From Anaerolineae bacterium (GTDB lineage: Bacteria > Chloroflexota > Anaerolineae > Aggregatilineales > UBA2796): a stretch of DNA of 64,000 bases. This document shows, piece by piece, positions 25,606-33,787 of the stretch. The stretch spans positions 163,006 to 227,005 of the forward strand of contig JAHBVJ010000009.1 of assembly GCA_019637615.1 (NCBI GenBank). Reading direction: 5' to 3'. A program made the translations under genes and the position numbers. The notes under the pieces are model-generated. The model saw nothing but the letters and a program-made list of their open reading frames with translations, ran no database searches and was not told where the DNA came from. Within the stretch, counting starts at the first letter, position 1, and the number at the start of each line of letters is the position of its first letter.

Positions 25606-26721
25606 CTAGTCATACAGATGCTTCAGCCTCGCCCGCCATTCAGGCGACGCCCGTAAATCGGTGCTATCGCTGAACTGATCCACGCTGCCGATCAAGCGCT
25701 GCTGTGCGATCCGCTTCACATCAGGATCGGTAATCGCCGCCAGCAGCGCCGTCGCCAGGCGTTCTCCGTGAATCACGCGGAAAGGGCGGTCAAAGAAATT
25801 CGAGCACTGCTCCGTTAACGGCTCCGTGACGCCGAGCCGATTATGTAGCCGCGCGAGGTGTTCGTAGGCGTCACATAACGCGGTTTCGCGATCTTGCCAT
25901 GTCGCGGCGGTTTGCGCACGCCAAAGAATCGGCGTCAAGACCGCAGCACAGGCCAACCGATTGAAGGCCGTCCCGAACCATTTCGGATACGGTGCATACT
26001 GCCGCTCGATCAGGAAGCACAGGGTCATCACGTCGCGCACCAAGCGTGAGCCGATCACCGCCGAACCAAGTTCATCTCCCACATAGCCCGCGCGCGGCAT
26101 CAAATGTTCCTCCTGACTGATGCGCTGCCAGCTCGCCGCCATCAGATACAGCCACACATCACGCGGATAGTAAGCGAGTCGGGTGCGGAGGTCGGTCAGT
26201 TCGCCCACGCCGTCATGATACACCGCGCCCGCTGTCAGACTGCCTAACTGCTGCGACGAGATAGTTAGCCAATCTGCCGCCTGCATTGGCTGATCAATGT
26301 CGAGATCGAGATAACGCCGACAGAAAGCATGCGCCGTGGTCACGAATACGCGATGATTGAATGGCGGCTCAGTCTTGACCACCATTGAGGTTGTTGGCGC
26401 GTCTTCTGCGTATTGTTGCTGATGCACTGCGTAGCCGTAGAAACTGGCGGGCAGTTGGTAACTCAGCAGATCGTGGATCGGCTGGCTCAGGTGCGCCTCC
26501 GAATCGCGCAGGAACAGCGTCACCGTTGGCCCCCAATCGTGATCGGTAGACATGGCGGTGTCGAAGCCGAGCACCTCACTGCTCGCGCCGATCAGCGCAG
26601 CCGCGTGCGCCACGCCCGCGAAGTGCGCATCCAGCAGCGGGCGGACGGCTTCCTGATAGAAACGGCGTCCGAGTTCGAGGCCGGGGATGAAGTCTGGCAT
26701 AAAATCAGTCCGTGAATGCAT
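25606..26721 (-). CDS. DUF4037 domain-containing nucleotidyltransferase-like protein
   Basis: The 371-residue protein carries DUF4037, visible as IGASSEVLGFDTAMSTDHDWGPTVTLFL near residues 42-72, with a G-S/S...D-x-D arrangement like minimal nucleotidyltransferases, and a helical C-terminal half (YPKWFGTAFNRLACA, typical of the family). The in-frame start at 26835 is rejected: the ATG at 26721 has AGGGTGA 5-6 bp upstream. It is divergent from the winged-helix/SMC-like pair across a 145-bp shared region, so the three genes could be co-regulated. The target is unknown. Confidence 0.75.
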   Translation of the reverse strand: MHSRTDFMPDFIPGLELGRRFYQEAVRPLLDAHFAGVAHAAALIGASSEVLGFDTAMSTDHDWGPTVTLFLRDSEAHLSQPIHDLLSYQLPASFYGYAVHQQQYAEDAPTTSMVVKTEPPFNHRVFVTTAHAFCRRYLDLDIDQPMQAADWLTISSQQLGSLTAGAVYHDGVGELTDLRTRLAYYPRDVWLYLMAASWQRISQEEHLMPRAGYVGDELGSAVIGSRLVRDVMTLCFLIERQYAPYPKWFGTAFNRLACAAVLTPILWRAQTAATWQDRETALCDAYEHLARLHNRLGVTEPLTEQCSNFFDRPFRVIHGERLATALLAAITDPDVKRIAQQRLIGSVDQFSDSTDLRASPEWRARLKHLYD

Positions 26722-26866
26722 AACGTCACCCTGACATTGTACCAAGGGGAGTGCCTTGGCTGCGCAGCGACACTCCCCGTTTTCTAACTGTACATTCGCC
26801 CCCACATCGTGCATAATGTGCAACCGCCGTGCCAACGGCTACCTTGATAGAAGGGATCACTACTCC

Positions 26867-27532
26867 ATGCCTGAAGATTCGCTTGGCGACTCGTTCAGAG
26901 AACGGCATCTAGCGCGTCTGCTCATCACGCTGTATTCCTGTGGCACATCAGTTACCAGCCTGCTCGAAGGCAGCACACGCCAGATCGACTCCCCTGCGCA
27001 CCTGCAACACTTCGATTTTTGGATGCGCGAACCCGGACACCTCGCCCTCGCCCTGCTGCACCTGCACGCGGCGAACGGTCTGCCGGTCAGCCTCAGCGTG
27101 ACCGAAGCGCTGTCCCGCATGACCGACGATGCACAGATCGATAAGCGCCGTGTGCCCGCGTCGGGATCGCCGTATCGCTTGTACGCCGATCTAGATGACC
27201 ACTTGAGCTTTCTGGTTGGCACCGGATTGGTCACGGATCGTCCTTCGTTCAATAAGAATCAACAGCATCAGATCGTGTTGGAGACGACAGGCATTGCGCT
27301 GGTCGAGAAAATCTTCGCGGAATGTCCGGCTTTCCTGTGGCACAAAGCACAGGGCGAACTGATCGCGGCGGTATTTCCGCTGCTTGAACAGCTCGATTTG
27401 AACGCCATGCCTTATCTGGCACCAGACCTGACGCCCTCGCTGGCGGCGGTCGCGCAGCTGACGCCCTATGTGCTGATGCGTGCTGCCCGCCTTGGCCTTT
27501 CACTGGGAGAAATCCGTCATGTTGACGTTTGA
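26867..27532 (+). CDS. Unknown winged-helix-like protein paired with an SMC-like ATPase
   Basis: A 221-residue protein of unknown family. The middle region looks like a winged helix: HLALALLHLHAANGLPVSLSV, a helix, then DLDDHLSFLVGTGLVTDRP with a wing and IVLETTGIALVEKIF. The remaining C-terminal part is helical. The frame begins at 26756, but the ATG at 26867 is preceded by AAGGGATC and gives a compact N-terminus. The SMC-like ATPase gene starts 14 bp before this gene ends, so translation is coupled and stoichiometric complex formation is likely. The arrangement recalls the middle component of ABC-three-component systems or a kleisin-associated factor, which I state as inference only. Confidence 0.62.
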   Translation: MPEDSLGDSFRERHLARLLITLYSCGTSVTSLLEGSTRQIDSPAHLQHFDFWMREPGHLALALLHLHAANGLPVSLSVTEALSRMTDDAQIDKRRVPASGSPYRLYADLDDHLSFLVGTGLVTDRPSFNKNQQHQIVLETTGIALVEKIFAECPAFLWHKAQGELIAAVFPLLEQLDLNAMPYLAPDLTPSLAAVAQLTPYVLMRAARLGLSLGEIRHVDV

Positions 27533-29564
27533 AAAATTGGTTTACCTGACTGAACAAAAATTGGCGCAGACTGATAAGAAAATCCCTGCCGATGTGATCC
27601 GCGACCGTCTGCAGGACGCGGGCATCGATGAAATCTTGCGGCAGGCCATGCCCGGCGCGCACGCACGCTTGATCGTGCATGACGTACACATCGCGGGCGA
27701 AAAGCGCCTGACCGAAAACGGAGCGAATCAGCCCTTCGTGTACAAGCGCAAACTCGGCACGGGGCTGTGGGCGTGGATCGGGAAGAATGGCAGCGGCAAA
27801 TCCACCGTCCTGAACGCGATCATCTGGGCGCTGACGGGGTCGGATAGCGGCCTGTCGCGGCGTGTGCGCTCGTGGCTGCATGATGTATTAGTACATTTTT
27901 CTATCGGTTCGGAGGAGTACACCAGCTACATCTCGCGCAGCAACGACGGCGTAAGCGGCGGGATTTACGCGGGGCTGCTCACGCTGGATCAGGTCGAATT
28001 GCAGGCCGATCCGATCATCCGCTTCGATAACCGTGACCAGATGAAGGAAGCGGCGGATGCCTTCTTCATGCAGCAGTTCGGGATGTCGTCAATGCGCTGG
28101 ACAGCCCACAGCGCCGCCAAGGATGACCCCGATCTGCACGCGCACAGCACCACATGGCGCACCTACGCCCACGCCATCCATATTCAGGACGACTCCTACG
28201 ACGACCTGATCATCGACGCGCAGAAGGGCTACGGACGCCAAGACCGCAAAATCCTTGAGATGATGCTCGGCGTCGAACCCGCCAAAGTGGTATCCGAAAT
28301 TCAGGTACAGGCCGATTTCGCCCGCGAAGCCTTCGGACGTGCTCGCGCCCGTGTCAGCGGCAAGCAAGACACGCTGCAAGGGCAGATTCGCCAGCTTGAG
28401 CAAGATTGCCTCGACATCGACGCCGCCATCGGCTTGATGCAGCAGGATCAGACGCCCGTCGAAGATGACAGCGTGTTCGTGAAGGCGCGTGAACAACGCT
28501 CGGTGCTGCTCGGTGAGCAAAACAAGCTGGCGCAAGAGATCGCGGGGCTGGAAGCGCAGCAAGCCCAGATCGAGCAAGAGATATTCGAGTCCGAGCGCAC
28601 CAAAACCGCGATTCAGGAGCAGAGCGAGGTCGAGTATCTGGTGAACAGCCTCGCCGTAGTGCGCTGCCCGCATTGCGAATCCGCCGTCGATCAGTCGGAA
28701 CGCTTGGAGCAGCAGAAGGCGCAGCATGTCTGTCATGTATGTGCGCAACCGCTGACCCGTACCCGCACACGCGGTGATTTGAAGGTACTGATCAAGGAGC
28801 GGGCGCAAGACATCTCCGCGTTGAAAGCCGCCATCAAGCGGATTCAGCAGGACATCAGCGAACGGCAGCAGAAATTAACTGCCAGCCGCGAAGAAACCGC
28901 CAAACTCGGCAAGGAATTAGAGCAGAACGTTACGCAAGCACGGCGCGGCTTCACCGAGTCGTATGCCAGTCTGCTGGTGCGTAAGGGACAGAACGAAGGG
29001 CAGTTGGAACAGCTCCGTCGCAACCTAGGTGAGATCGAGGCCGAGCGCACGGAGGTGGAAACTGCCGCCACATGGCACCTGATCTTGCAAACCGCCGCTG
29101 AGATCGCGGACGAGTACGTATTCGACCTGTACAAAGTGGTCTACAACGAACTCAGCCGCCTCGTCGTGCATCTGGCGACGCAGTTCGGCGTGCCCGATCT
29201 GGAGCGTGTGGAGATCGATGAGAAGCGCTACATCAAGATTTATCAGGGCGGCGTCCAGCTCAGTCACAACGACCTCGCCCGCAGCGAACGCGTCAAGTTC
29301 AAGGTAGCCTTCCATCTGGCGCTCATGCTGCTGCAAGTGCGGTCGGGCTTGGGCAAGCATCCGGGCTTCTTAATCATCGATACCCCCGGCACGGCGGAAG
29401 TCAACGACGCCGATTTCGTCGCCATGAACCGCGATCTCGCCAACATCCACGCCGAATATGGCGACCAGATTCAGATTTTGCTGGCGACGGCACGCCCCGA
29501 AGCGCTGGCGCACCTGCCGCCGGATGTCACCGAGCAGCCCGCCGCCCTCGGCACCTTCTTCTAA
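27519..29564 (+). CDS. SMC/Rad50-like ATPase with central zinc ribbon
   Basis: The 681-residue ATPase has Walker A GKNGSGKST at residues 88-96, a coiled coil from about 285, a zinc ribbon in the middle (C383, C386, C405, C408: CPHC...CHVC), a second coiled coil to about 520, and a distal ABC half with VQLSHNDLARSERVKF (signature position) and FLIIDTPG (Walker B, ~617-624). The usual catalytic DE after Walker B is DT-PG here. This is the split-ATPase layout of Rad50/SbcC or other AAA_23 proteins. No Mre11/SbcD-type nuclease gene is near; the only tight partner is the preceding winged-helix-like gene, overlapping by 14 bp. Start chosen at 27519 after GGGAGAAAT. Confidence 0.82.
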   Translation: MLTFEKLVYLTEQKLAQTDKKIPADVIRDRLQDAGIDEILRQAMPGAHARLIVHDVHIAGEKRLTENGANQPFVYKRKLGTGLWAWIGKNGSGKSTVLNAIIWALTGSDSGLSRRVRSWLHDVLVHFSIGSEEYTSYISRSNDGVSGGIYAGLLTLDQVELQADPIIRFDNRDQMKEAADAFFMQQFGMSSMRWTAHSAAKDDPDLHAHSTTWRTYAHAIHIQDDSYDDLIIDAQKGYGRQDRKILEMMLGVEPAKVVSEIQVQADFAREAFGRARARVSGKQDTLQGQIRQLEQDCLDIDAAIGLMQQDQTPVEDDSVFVKAREQRSVLLGEQNKLAQEIAGLEAQQAQIEQEIFESERTKTAIQEQSEVEYLVNSLAVVRCPHCESAVDQSERLEQQKAQHVCHVCAQPLTRTRTRGDLKVLIKERAQDISALKAAIKRIQQDISERQQKLTASREETAKLGKELEQNVTQARRGFTESYASLLVRKGQNEGQLEQLRRNLGEIEAERTEVETAATWHLILQTAAEIADEYVFDLYKVVYNELSRLVVHLATQFGVPDLERVEIDEKRYIKIYQGGVQLSHNDLARSERVKFKVAFHLALMLLQVRSGLGKHPGFLIIDTPGTAEVNDADFVAMNRDLANIHAEYGDQIQILLATARPEALAHLPPDVTEQPAALGTFF

Positions 29565-29603
29565 TGATGCTCACATTCGCTGAGTAGTCTTGTGTGGGAT
29601 ACT

Positions 29604-29631
29604 GCCCCCGTTCCGTGCTTGGGACGGGGGC
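29604..29631. terminator. GC-rich hairpin between converging genes
   Basis: GCCCCCGTTCC (29604-29614), loop GTGCTT, GGGACGGGGGC (29621-29631), one G-T wobble. It sits between the convergent SMC-like ATPase and hydrolase genes. No T-run on either side. Confidence 0.55.
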
Positions 29632-29639
29632 AACCACGT

Positions 29640-30575
29640 CTAGTTCACCGTCAGATTTCCCCTGAAAAACGCATCCAGCCGTCGCGTATAGTCTTCCCGC
29701 GCAAAATCAAACGCGCCTGCGTGCTTATGACAGCCGACCAACCAGAAATCCACCTTCACGCCCGCCTGTTGATACGCCTGAAACAAATCCGGTGCGTGAT
29801 GTGGCGCGACCGTCTCATCTTGCTCGCAGTGGACGATCTGGATGGTCGTCTTGTTCGCCGCCAACATCGCCGCCGCGTCAATCGGCACGGCTTCATCGAT
29901 CCGGTCGCCCACGCGCAGCCGCCCGATGATCAACCCGCCGGGGACGATGATCGCGGGGAAGCCGTTCCGCCCCGCCTGCTCGCCCACCACCACGGGCGCG
30001 CTCGTGTAACCGCTGTCCTCCCACACCGCGCGGATGTGTGGTTCCAGCGCTGCCGCCAGCAAACTCGTCGCCGCGCCCATCGACTCGCCCACCAGCCCGA
30101 TTTCATCAGCCGTAAAGCCTCGCGTCAGCAGGTAATCGAATCCGCCAAGCACGTCCCACCGCTCCGAGTAGCCCATGCTGATCCGCCCGTTGTCGATGGT
30201 GCTTCCGCCGTTATCGCTCAGATCAACCGCCAGAATCGTGTATCCCAGTCGCCTGAATGCGGTAGCCTTATCGCGGTTATGCTGATCGTACCTTGTGCCG
30301 CGATACCCGTGTACCACGATCAGCGCGGGCATTCCCTCTTTCCCCGCCTCAAAGAACGCCTTCACCTGATAATTCTGCCCGCGTGAAGGGAAACTCACAT
30401 CCTCATACTGACCTTCAGGCGTGGTCGGCGCGTACAAATCGCCCGTCAAACTCAGCTTGTCATACCCGATCCACGACACGACCGAGTACAGTAACATAGC
30501 CAAAAACACGACACATCCGACGATAAACCCAATAAATCTTCCACGAGAGCGATACACAGTAATTGTTTTCATCAA
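29640..30575 (-). CDS. Membrane-anchored alpha/beta hydrolase
   Basis: A 311-residue protein with an N-terminal transmembrane anchor (residues ~12-36, IGFIVGCVVFLAMLLYSVVSWIG) and an extracytoplasmic or membrane-associated alpha/beta hydrolase. Motifs: LIVVHGYRGTRYDQ, the nucleophile elbow GLVGESMGAATSLLAA, the Asp region IVHCEQDETVAPHH and the His in GCHKHAGAF. It resembles prolyl-oligopeptidase-type or dienelactone-type hydrolases (YqkD-like). Substrate unknown. The following membrane gene on the same strand lies 42 bp upstream and is frameshifted. Confidence 0.85.
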   Translation of the reverse strand: MMKTITVYRSRGRFIGFIVGCVVFLAMLLYSVVSWIGYDKLSLTGDLYAPTTPEGQYEDVSFPSRGQNYQVKAFFEAGKEGMPALIVVHGYRGTRYDQHNRDKATAFRRLGYTILAVDLSDNGGSTIDNGRISMGYSERWDVLGGFDYLLTRGFTADEIGLVGESMGAATSLLAAALEPHIRAVWEDSGYTSAPVVVGEQAGRNGFPAIIVPGGLIIGRLRVGDRIDEAVPIDAAAMLAANKTTIQIVHCEQDETVAPHHAPDLFQAYQQAGVKVDFWLVGCHKHAGAFDFAREDYTRRLDAFFRGNLTVN

Positions 30576-30617
30576 TAAATCTCTTTCCGTCAGCGCATTT
30601 GGTGATTAATGTTGCCA

Positions 30618-31612
30618 TTATGCAGCCAACGTAGCCAGCGCACGCCGTTCTAGCCATGCATATAAGCGCCGATAGCACCACCGCGTGACTGGAAACACCG
30701 CGAAACCCGCTATCACAAACCACGCGATTTGTGTAAGTGTTGCACGGCTTTCAGCGACGAATTCCCATGATTTATATACCACCAAAATCGCGCCGAAATG
30801 CAGAATCCGCATTCCCAAGCCGCCAGCGACAGCCCCCGTGATTGCCGTTGCCATATCACGGAACCTCATGGCACAGATCAAGCTCCATAGCGTGTTGGCG
30901 CGGAACCGCCAGATCGGATCGCTGCTGTACAAGATCGCGACTCGCATCCAGAAGTACCCGGATACGATCAAGCCCGGTATGTCCAGCGGCTCAAACGGAA
31001 CTGCGTTGACAAGATGCACAAACAGGCCGATCACCGTCCCTATCATCATGGTAAGACCATACACAACGCCCAACGCGGTGGGCAGTGCCCGCATCGTCAT
31101 GTCGAAGCGCAAAACGTCCCATGCGGCGATGTTACCCAGTGCCTCAAACGTACGAATCACTTCGGAGTCATCGCGCATGGCGAGGCGCAGCGTATCCCAC
31201 GCTTCATGACGACTCTCCGCGTACCAGCGTGAAATTGTACGGACGCTGCCATAAATATCCACGCCGATGCTGATCAGGATGCTTGGCGCGGTAAAGGCAC
31301 CAGCGACGGCAAGCGCGGCGTACCGGGGTACATCAGCCCCCATGTCGTCAATCCAAATTCCACCACTAAGGTGGCAAAGTAAATCAAAACTGCAATTCTC
31401 AGAACCTTGCCACTGTAGACGGCGAGTCCCTTCTTGAATAGCATGGTCTGTGCTTCGCCAAATTCGCGCCACACTATCGGATTGATGCGTTCTAGTCGCT
31501 CAAAAGGATCAAGCCGCGCCGTGAATCCCGTTATTTTCTCCAACTGTCTTAGCGCGATCATCCCGATTCTATTGATGATAGCAATGGTGGTTGTTATCAC
31601 GCGCAGCCTCAT
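30618..31612 (-). pseudogene. Frameshifted membrane protein gene (ABC-2-like permease remnant)
   Basis: Two overlapping minus-strand frames share one logic. The first (from 31612) reads RLERINPIVWREFGEAQTMLF, then a TM helix and GLTTWGLMYPG before ending in a nonsense tail. The second (to 30618) has a nonsense N-terminus, then from about RYAALAVAGAF continues with six hydrophobic segments to the stop. Together they would give a single ~330-residue membrane protein. The break lies at about 31315-31345, near a CCCC run. NPIVWREF is typical of ABC-2-type permease subunits in this type of genome. No ATPase gene is nearby. Either decay or a sequencing error explains it; no classical slippery heptamer is seen. 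Confidence 0.6.
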
Positions 31613-31838
31613 ATGACAACGTACACGTTGATTGCGAGAAACCTAAACACGTTATGACAACAAGCCGTCTTTCCGCTTACCCAAAAACCCTGAAATGACG
31701 GAGTTAGCGTTATTTTGCCTAACATCACGCCTAACTTACTTTCACTCATTAATCTATGCAGACACTATCTCAAGCTGAGCTTCGACTAACCACTAAGCAG
31801 CCATCAGTTTCGATTGTTTACCAGATCATGTGTTGTGA

Positions 31839-32030
31839 TGGAGGTGAGTCCCATTCGGGACTTCGTTCTCTAAGCCTGACATTTATGGTCTTTCAAAAAA
31901 TATGGCAGGAATACGCTACGTTGGTCAATGGGTTTTCTTGAGTCCCGAAGGGACTTCGTAAGGTAAGCCCGACAATTCATTGTCGGGGATCGTTTGCCTG
32001 ACTAATTTCTTAAACACCATCAACGTCGGG
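31839..32030. repeat. Interspersed repeat family 1, copy C (longest copy)
   Basis: Left module at 31839-31880 (GAGTCCC-ATTC-GGGACTTC, then CTAAGCCTGAC), followed by TGGTCTTTCAAAAAATATGG, the second AGTCCC-GAA-GGGACT hairpin, the palindrome CCCGACAATTCATTGTCGGG and an end at TTCTTAAACACCATCAACG. The left module is also seen in copy D at 63.85 kb. It lies in the 31613-32593 gap, which also holds a candidate RNA and a family 2 repeat. I see nothing convincing in 31613-31838. Confidence 0.8.
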
Positions 32031-32168
32031 CGGCGCTGCCACCGATATTGGGTGACCTTTCCAAAACTGAGGTTATCTTATTTAGTTTCATAATGAATCC
32101 CCCTACTTCGACTGAACGCCCTAACCCGATCCAAACCGAACTTTTATACTTTTTTTACGATTCCCTCC

Positions 32169-32196
32169 TTGACTCCACACTCATCTGTGCTAGAAT
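32169..32196 (+). promoter_or_regulatory. Promoter of candidate RNA, copy 2
   Basis: TTGACT (32169-32174), 16-bp spacer, TAGAAT (32191-32196): identical hexamers and spacer to 10590-10617, while the spacer sequence differs. Confidence 0.6.
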
Positions 32197-32202
32197 ATCC
32201 GT

Positions 32203-32510
32203 ATGCATTGTTCTATGTCTCAATGAGAGCTTGGCAGCTTGCATCCAGACCACTAGAAACACGAAGCACCTACATCAGCGGTTGTGCCTCCTCGGTTTGC
32301 CAGTTACGCATCATCACGCTCTCGCCTTCACGTAACGGGGCAGCGCACGCCTCATATCATGCGAGCCAATGTCAGGTCAACGTCACGCTCGCGCGGAACT
32401 TCCGCAACCATCTTCGGATCATCTTTCATCAGAACACCATAACGAACATGAAGTTGATACAACAATGATCCCAAGTCAAGGAGCCAACAGGATCATTTCA
32501 AGGATCATTT
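32203..32510 (+). ncRNA. Candidate structured non-coding RNA, copy 2 (~307 nt, unnamed family)
   Basis: Homologous to 10624-10930. Shared blocks in order: GGCAGCTT (32233), AGACCA (32247), GCACCT, GCCAGTT, CATCAGAACAC (32427), ATGATCCC (32465), AGCCAACAG (32482), GGATCAT (32502). The final 83 bp are the best conserved. ATGATCC pairs with GGATCAT (7 bp), closing over the AGCCAACAG loop, as in copy 1. An ORF of 99 codons starting at the -35 box overlaps it but is not conserved in frame, so I treat it as spurious. As in copy 1, a family 1 repeat lies upstream and a family 2 repeat just downstream. Confidence 0.5.
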
Positions 32511-32520
32511 ACGCTCTGAT

Positions 32521-32590
32521 GTACCGCTTCTCCCCTTCGCCTTGCGGGAGAAGGGGTCGGGGGATGAGGGCTTTACTCAGCACTTCTTCC
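32521..32590. repeat. Repeat family 2, copy beside the yitT stop codon
   Basis: The hairpin CTTCTCCC (32527-32534)/GGGAGAAG (32546-32553) is followed by GATGAGGGCTTTACTCAGCACTTCTT. The same hairpin block recurs at about 33616-33670. It ends 4 bp before the stop codon of the minus-strand yitT-family gene. Confidence 0.75.
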
Positions 32591-32593
32591 AAC

Positions 32594-33490
32594 TCACCGG
32601 AACAACCGCTGTAACGGCGAGGTCAGGTCGAACCGCCCGAACACGTCCGGCGCTTGTAACACCACCGTGAACGCGTCAGGATCAATCGAGCGCACCAGTG
32701 ACCGCATCTCCATCAGTTCAAACCGTGTGACGACGCACATCAACACGTAGAACTCGCGATCCGTATACGCGCCACGCCCTTCGAGGTACGTCACACCGCG
32801 ATGCAGATCGCTCAGGATGCGCGCCGCGATCTCCTTGTGCTTCACCGAGATGATCAGCACGGCACGGCGTGGCGTCGGGCTGAGGAACTGGTCGATCACG
32901 CGGGCGGACACGAACAGCATGATCAGCGTGTACATCGCCACTTCGATGTTATTGGATGCCAGCGCGCCGAGGCTGATGATCACCGCGTTGAAGCCCATGA
33001 ACACCTGCCCCGTCGGGACGCCCGATCGTCGGCTGACGATCAACCCGATGATGTCGAACCCGCCCGTCGATCCGCCCGTCCGCAAGATGATGCCATCCGC
33101 GATCCCCGTCAGGATGCCACCGAAGATCGCGATCAGCATCGTTTCCCGCGTCAGGATCGGCACTTTCAGGTTGTCGGTGAAGATCGAGAACGCCGCCACA
33201 CCCACCACGCTCAGGGCGATGAACCGCCGCCCCAGATAGCGATAGCCGACGATGAAGATCGGGATGTTGTAGATCATCGTCTGCAAGCCAACCGGCAGCG
33301 CAAACAACTGATTCAGCAGCAGTGCCCCGCCTACCACGCCGCCGCTCAACAGCTTGGCGGGGATGATCAGCGCGTTATAGGCGACCGCGTTCAACGCTTC
33401 GCACAGCAGGATCACGATCACCTGCCATGCGAACGTCATCACCTCACGGCGGCTCACTTTCGGCATTGTCCAACGGGTCGCTGTGCTCAT
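32594..33490 (-). CDS. YitT family membrane protein (DUF161 + DUF2179)
   Basis: A 298-residue protein with about five to six transmembrane segments in the N-terminal two thirds (ALNAVAYNALIIPAKLLSGGVVGGALLLN, IFGGILTGIADGIILRTGGSTGGFDIIGLIVSRRSG) and a soluble C-terminal DUF2179 domain (AVLIISVKHKEIAARILSDLHRGVTYLEGRGAYT, to VVLQAPDVFGRF). This is the common YitT layout; transport function is suspected but not proven. In-frame codons reach 33526; the ATG at 33490 (MSTATRW) is preferred. Both flanks carry family 2 repeats. Confidence 0.88.
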   Translation of the reverse strand: MSTATRWTMPKVSRREVMTFAWQVIVILLCEALNAVAYNALIIPAKLLSGGVVGGALLLNQLFALPVGLQTMIYNIPIFIVGYRYLGRRFIALSVVGVAAFSIFTDNLKVPILTRETMLIAIFGGILTGIADGIILRTGGSTGGFDIIGLIVSRRSGVPTGQVFMGFNAVIISLGALASNNIEVAMYTLIMLFVSARVIDQFLSPTPRRAVLIISVKHKEIAARILSDLHRGVTYLEGRGAYTDREFYVLMCVVTRFELMEMRSLVRSIDPDAFTVVLQAPDVFGRFDLTSPLQRLFR

Positions 33491-33544
33491 ACCTATTCTC
33501 TTGAGAAAGTGGTCGCGCTTGCACATCCACGATGCTACGAATTG

Positions 33545-33787
33545 TCTCTACTTAGCACTAAGGACTAAGCACTCAGCACTGAATCGAGCACTCACCGCCA
33601 ACGACGGAGTACGCCGCTTCTCCCCTTCGCCTTGCGGGAGAAGGGGCAGGGGATGAGGGCTTTACTTAGCACTAAGGACTAATAGAATACCGACAACGAT
33701 TATTCCTATCGTACGGACGCCACATGTGGCGTCCATTGAGCCTGATGATCAGGTCTAATCAATTTCGGTTATCTATAAGCACTTCTT
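33545..33787. repeat. Repeat family 2, long copy with perfect palindrome
   Basis: It begins with CTTAGCACTAAGGACTAAGC at 33550, continues with the CTTCTCCC/GGGAGAAG hairpin, then AGCACTAAGGACTAATAGAA, the perfect palindrome GGACGCCACATGTGGCGTCC (33715-33734), GATGATCAGGTCT and TTATCTATAAGCACTTCTT, ending exactly at the stop codon of the M24 peptidase gene (33788). The 48.4-kb copy shares the second half. Confidence 0.8.

Noticed and set aside
27519..29564. Annotation as SbcC/Rad50
   Set aside because: There is no SbcD/Mre11 partner, and the size, short coiled coils and zinc ribbon spacing differ; kept as SMC/Rad50-like only.
32169..32468. 99-codon ORF in the 32-kb gap
   Set aside because: It would start at the -35 box, is not conserved in frame in the paralogous segment at 10.6 kb, and single-base spacing changes would break it.
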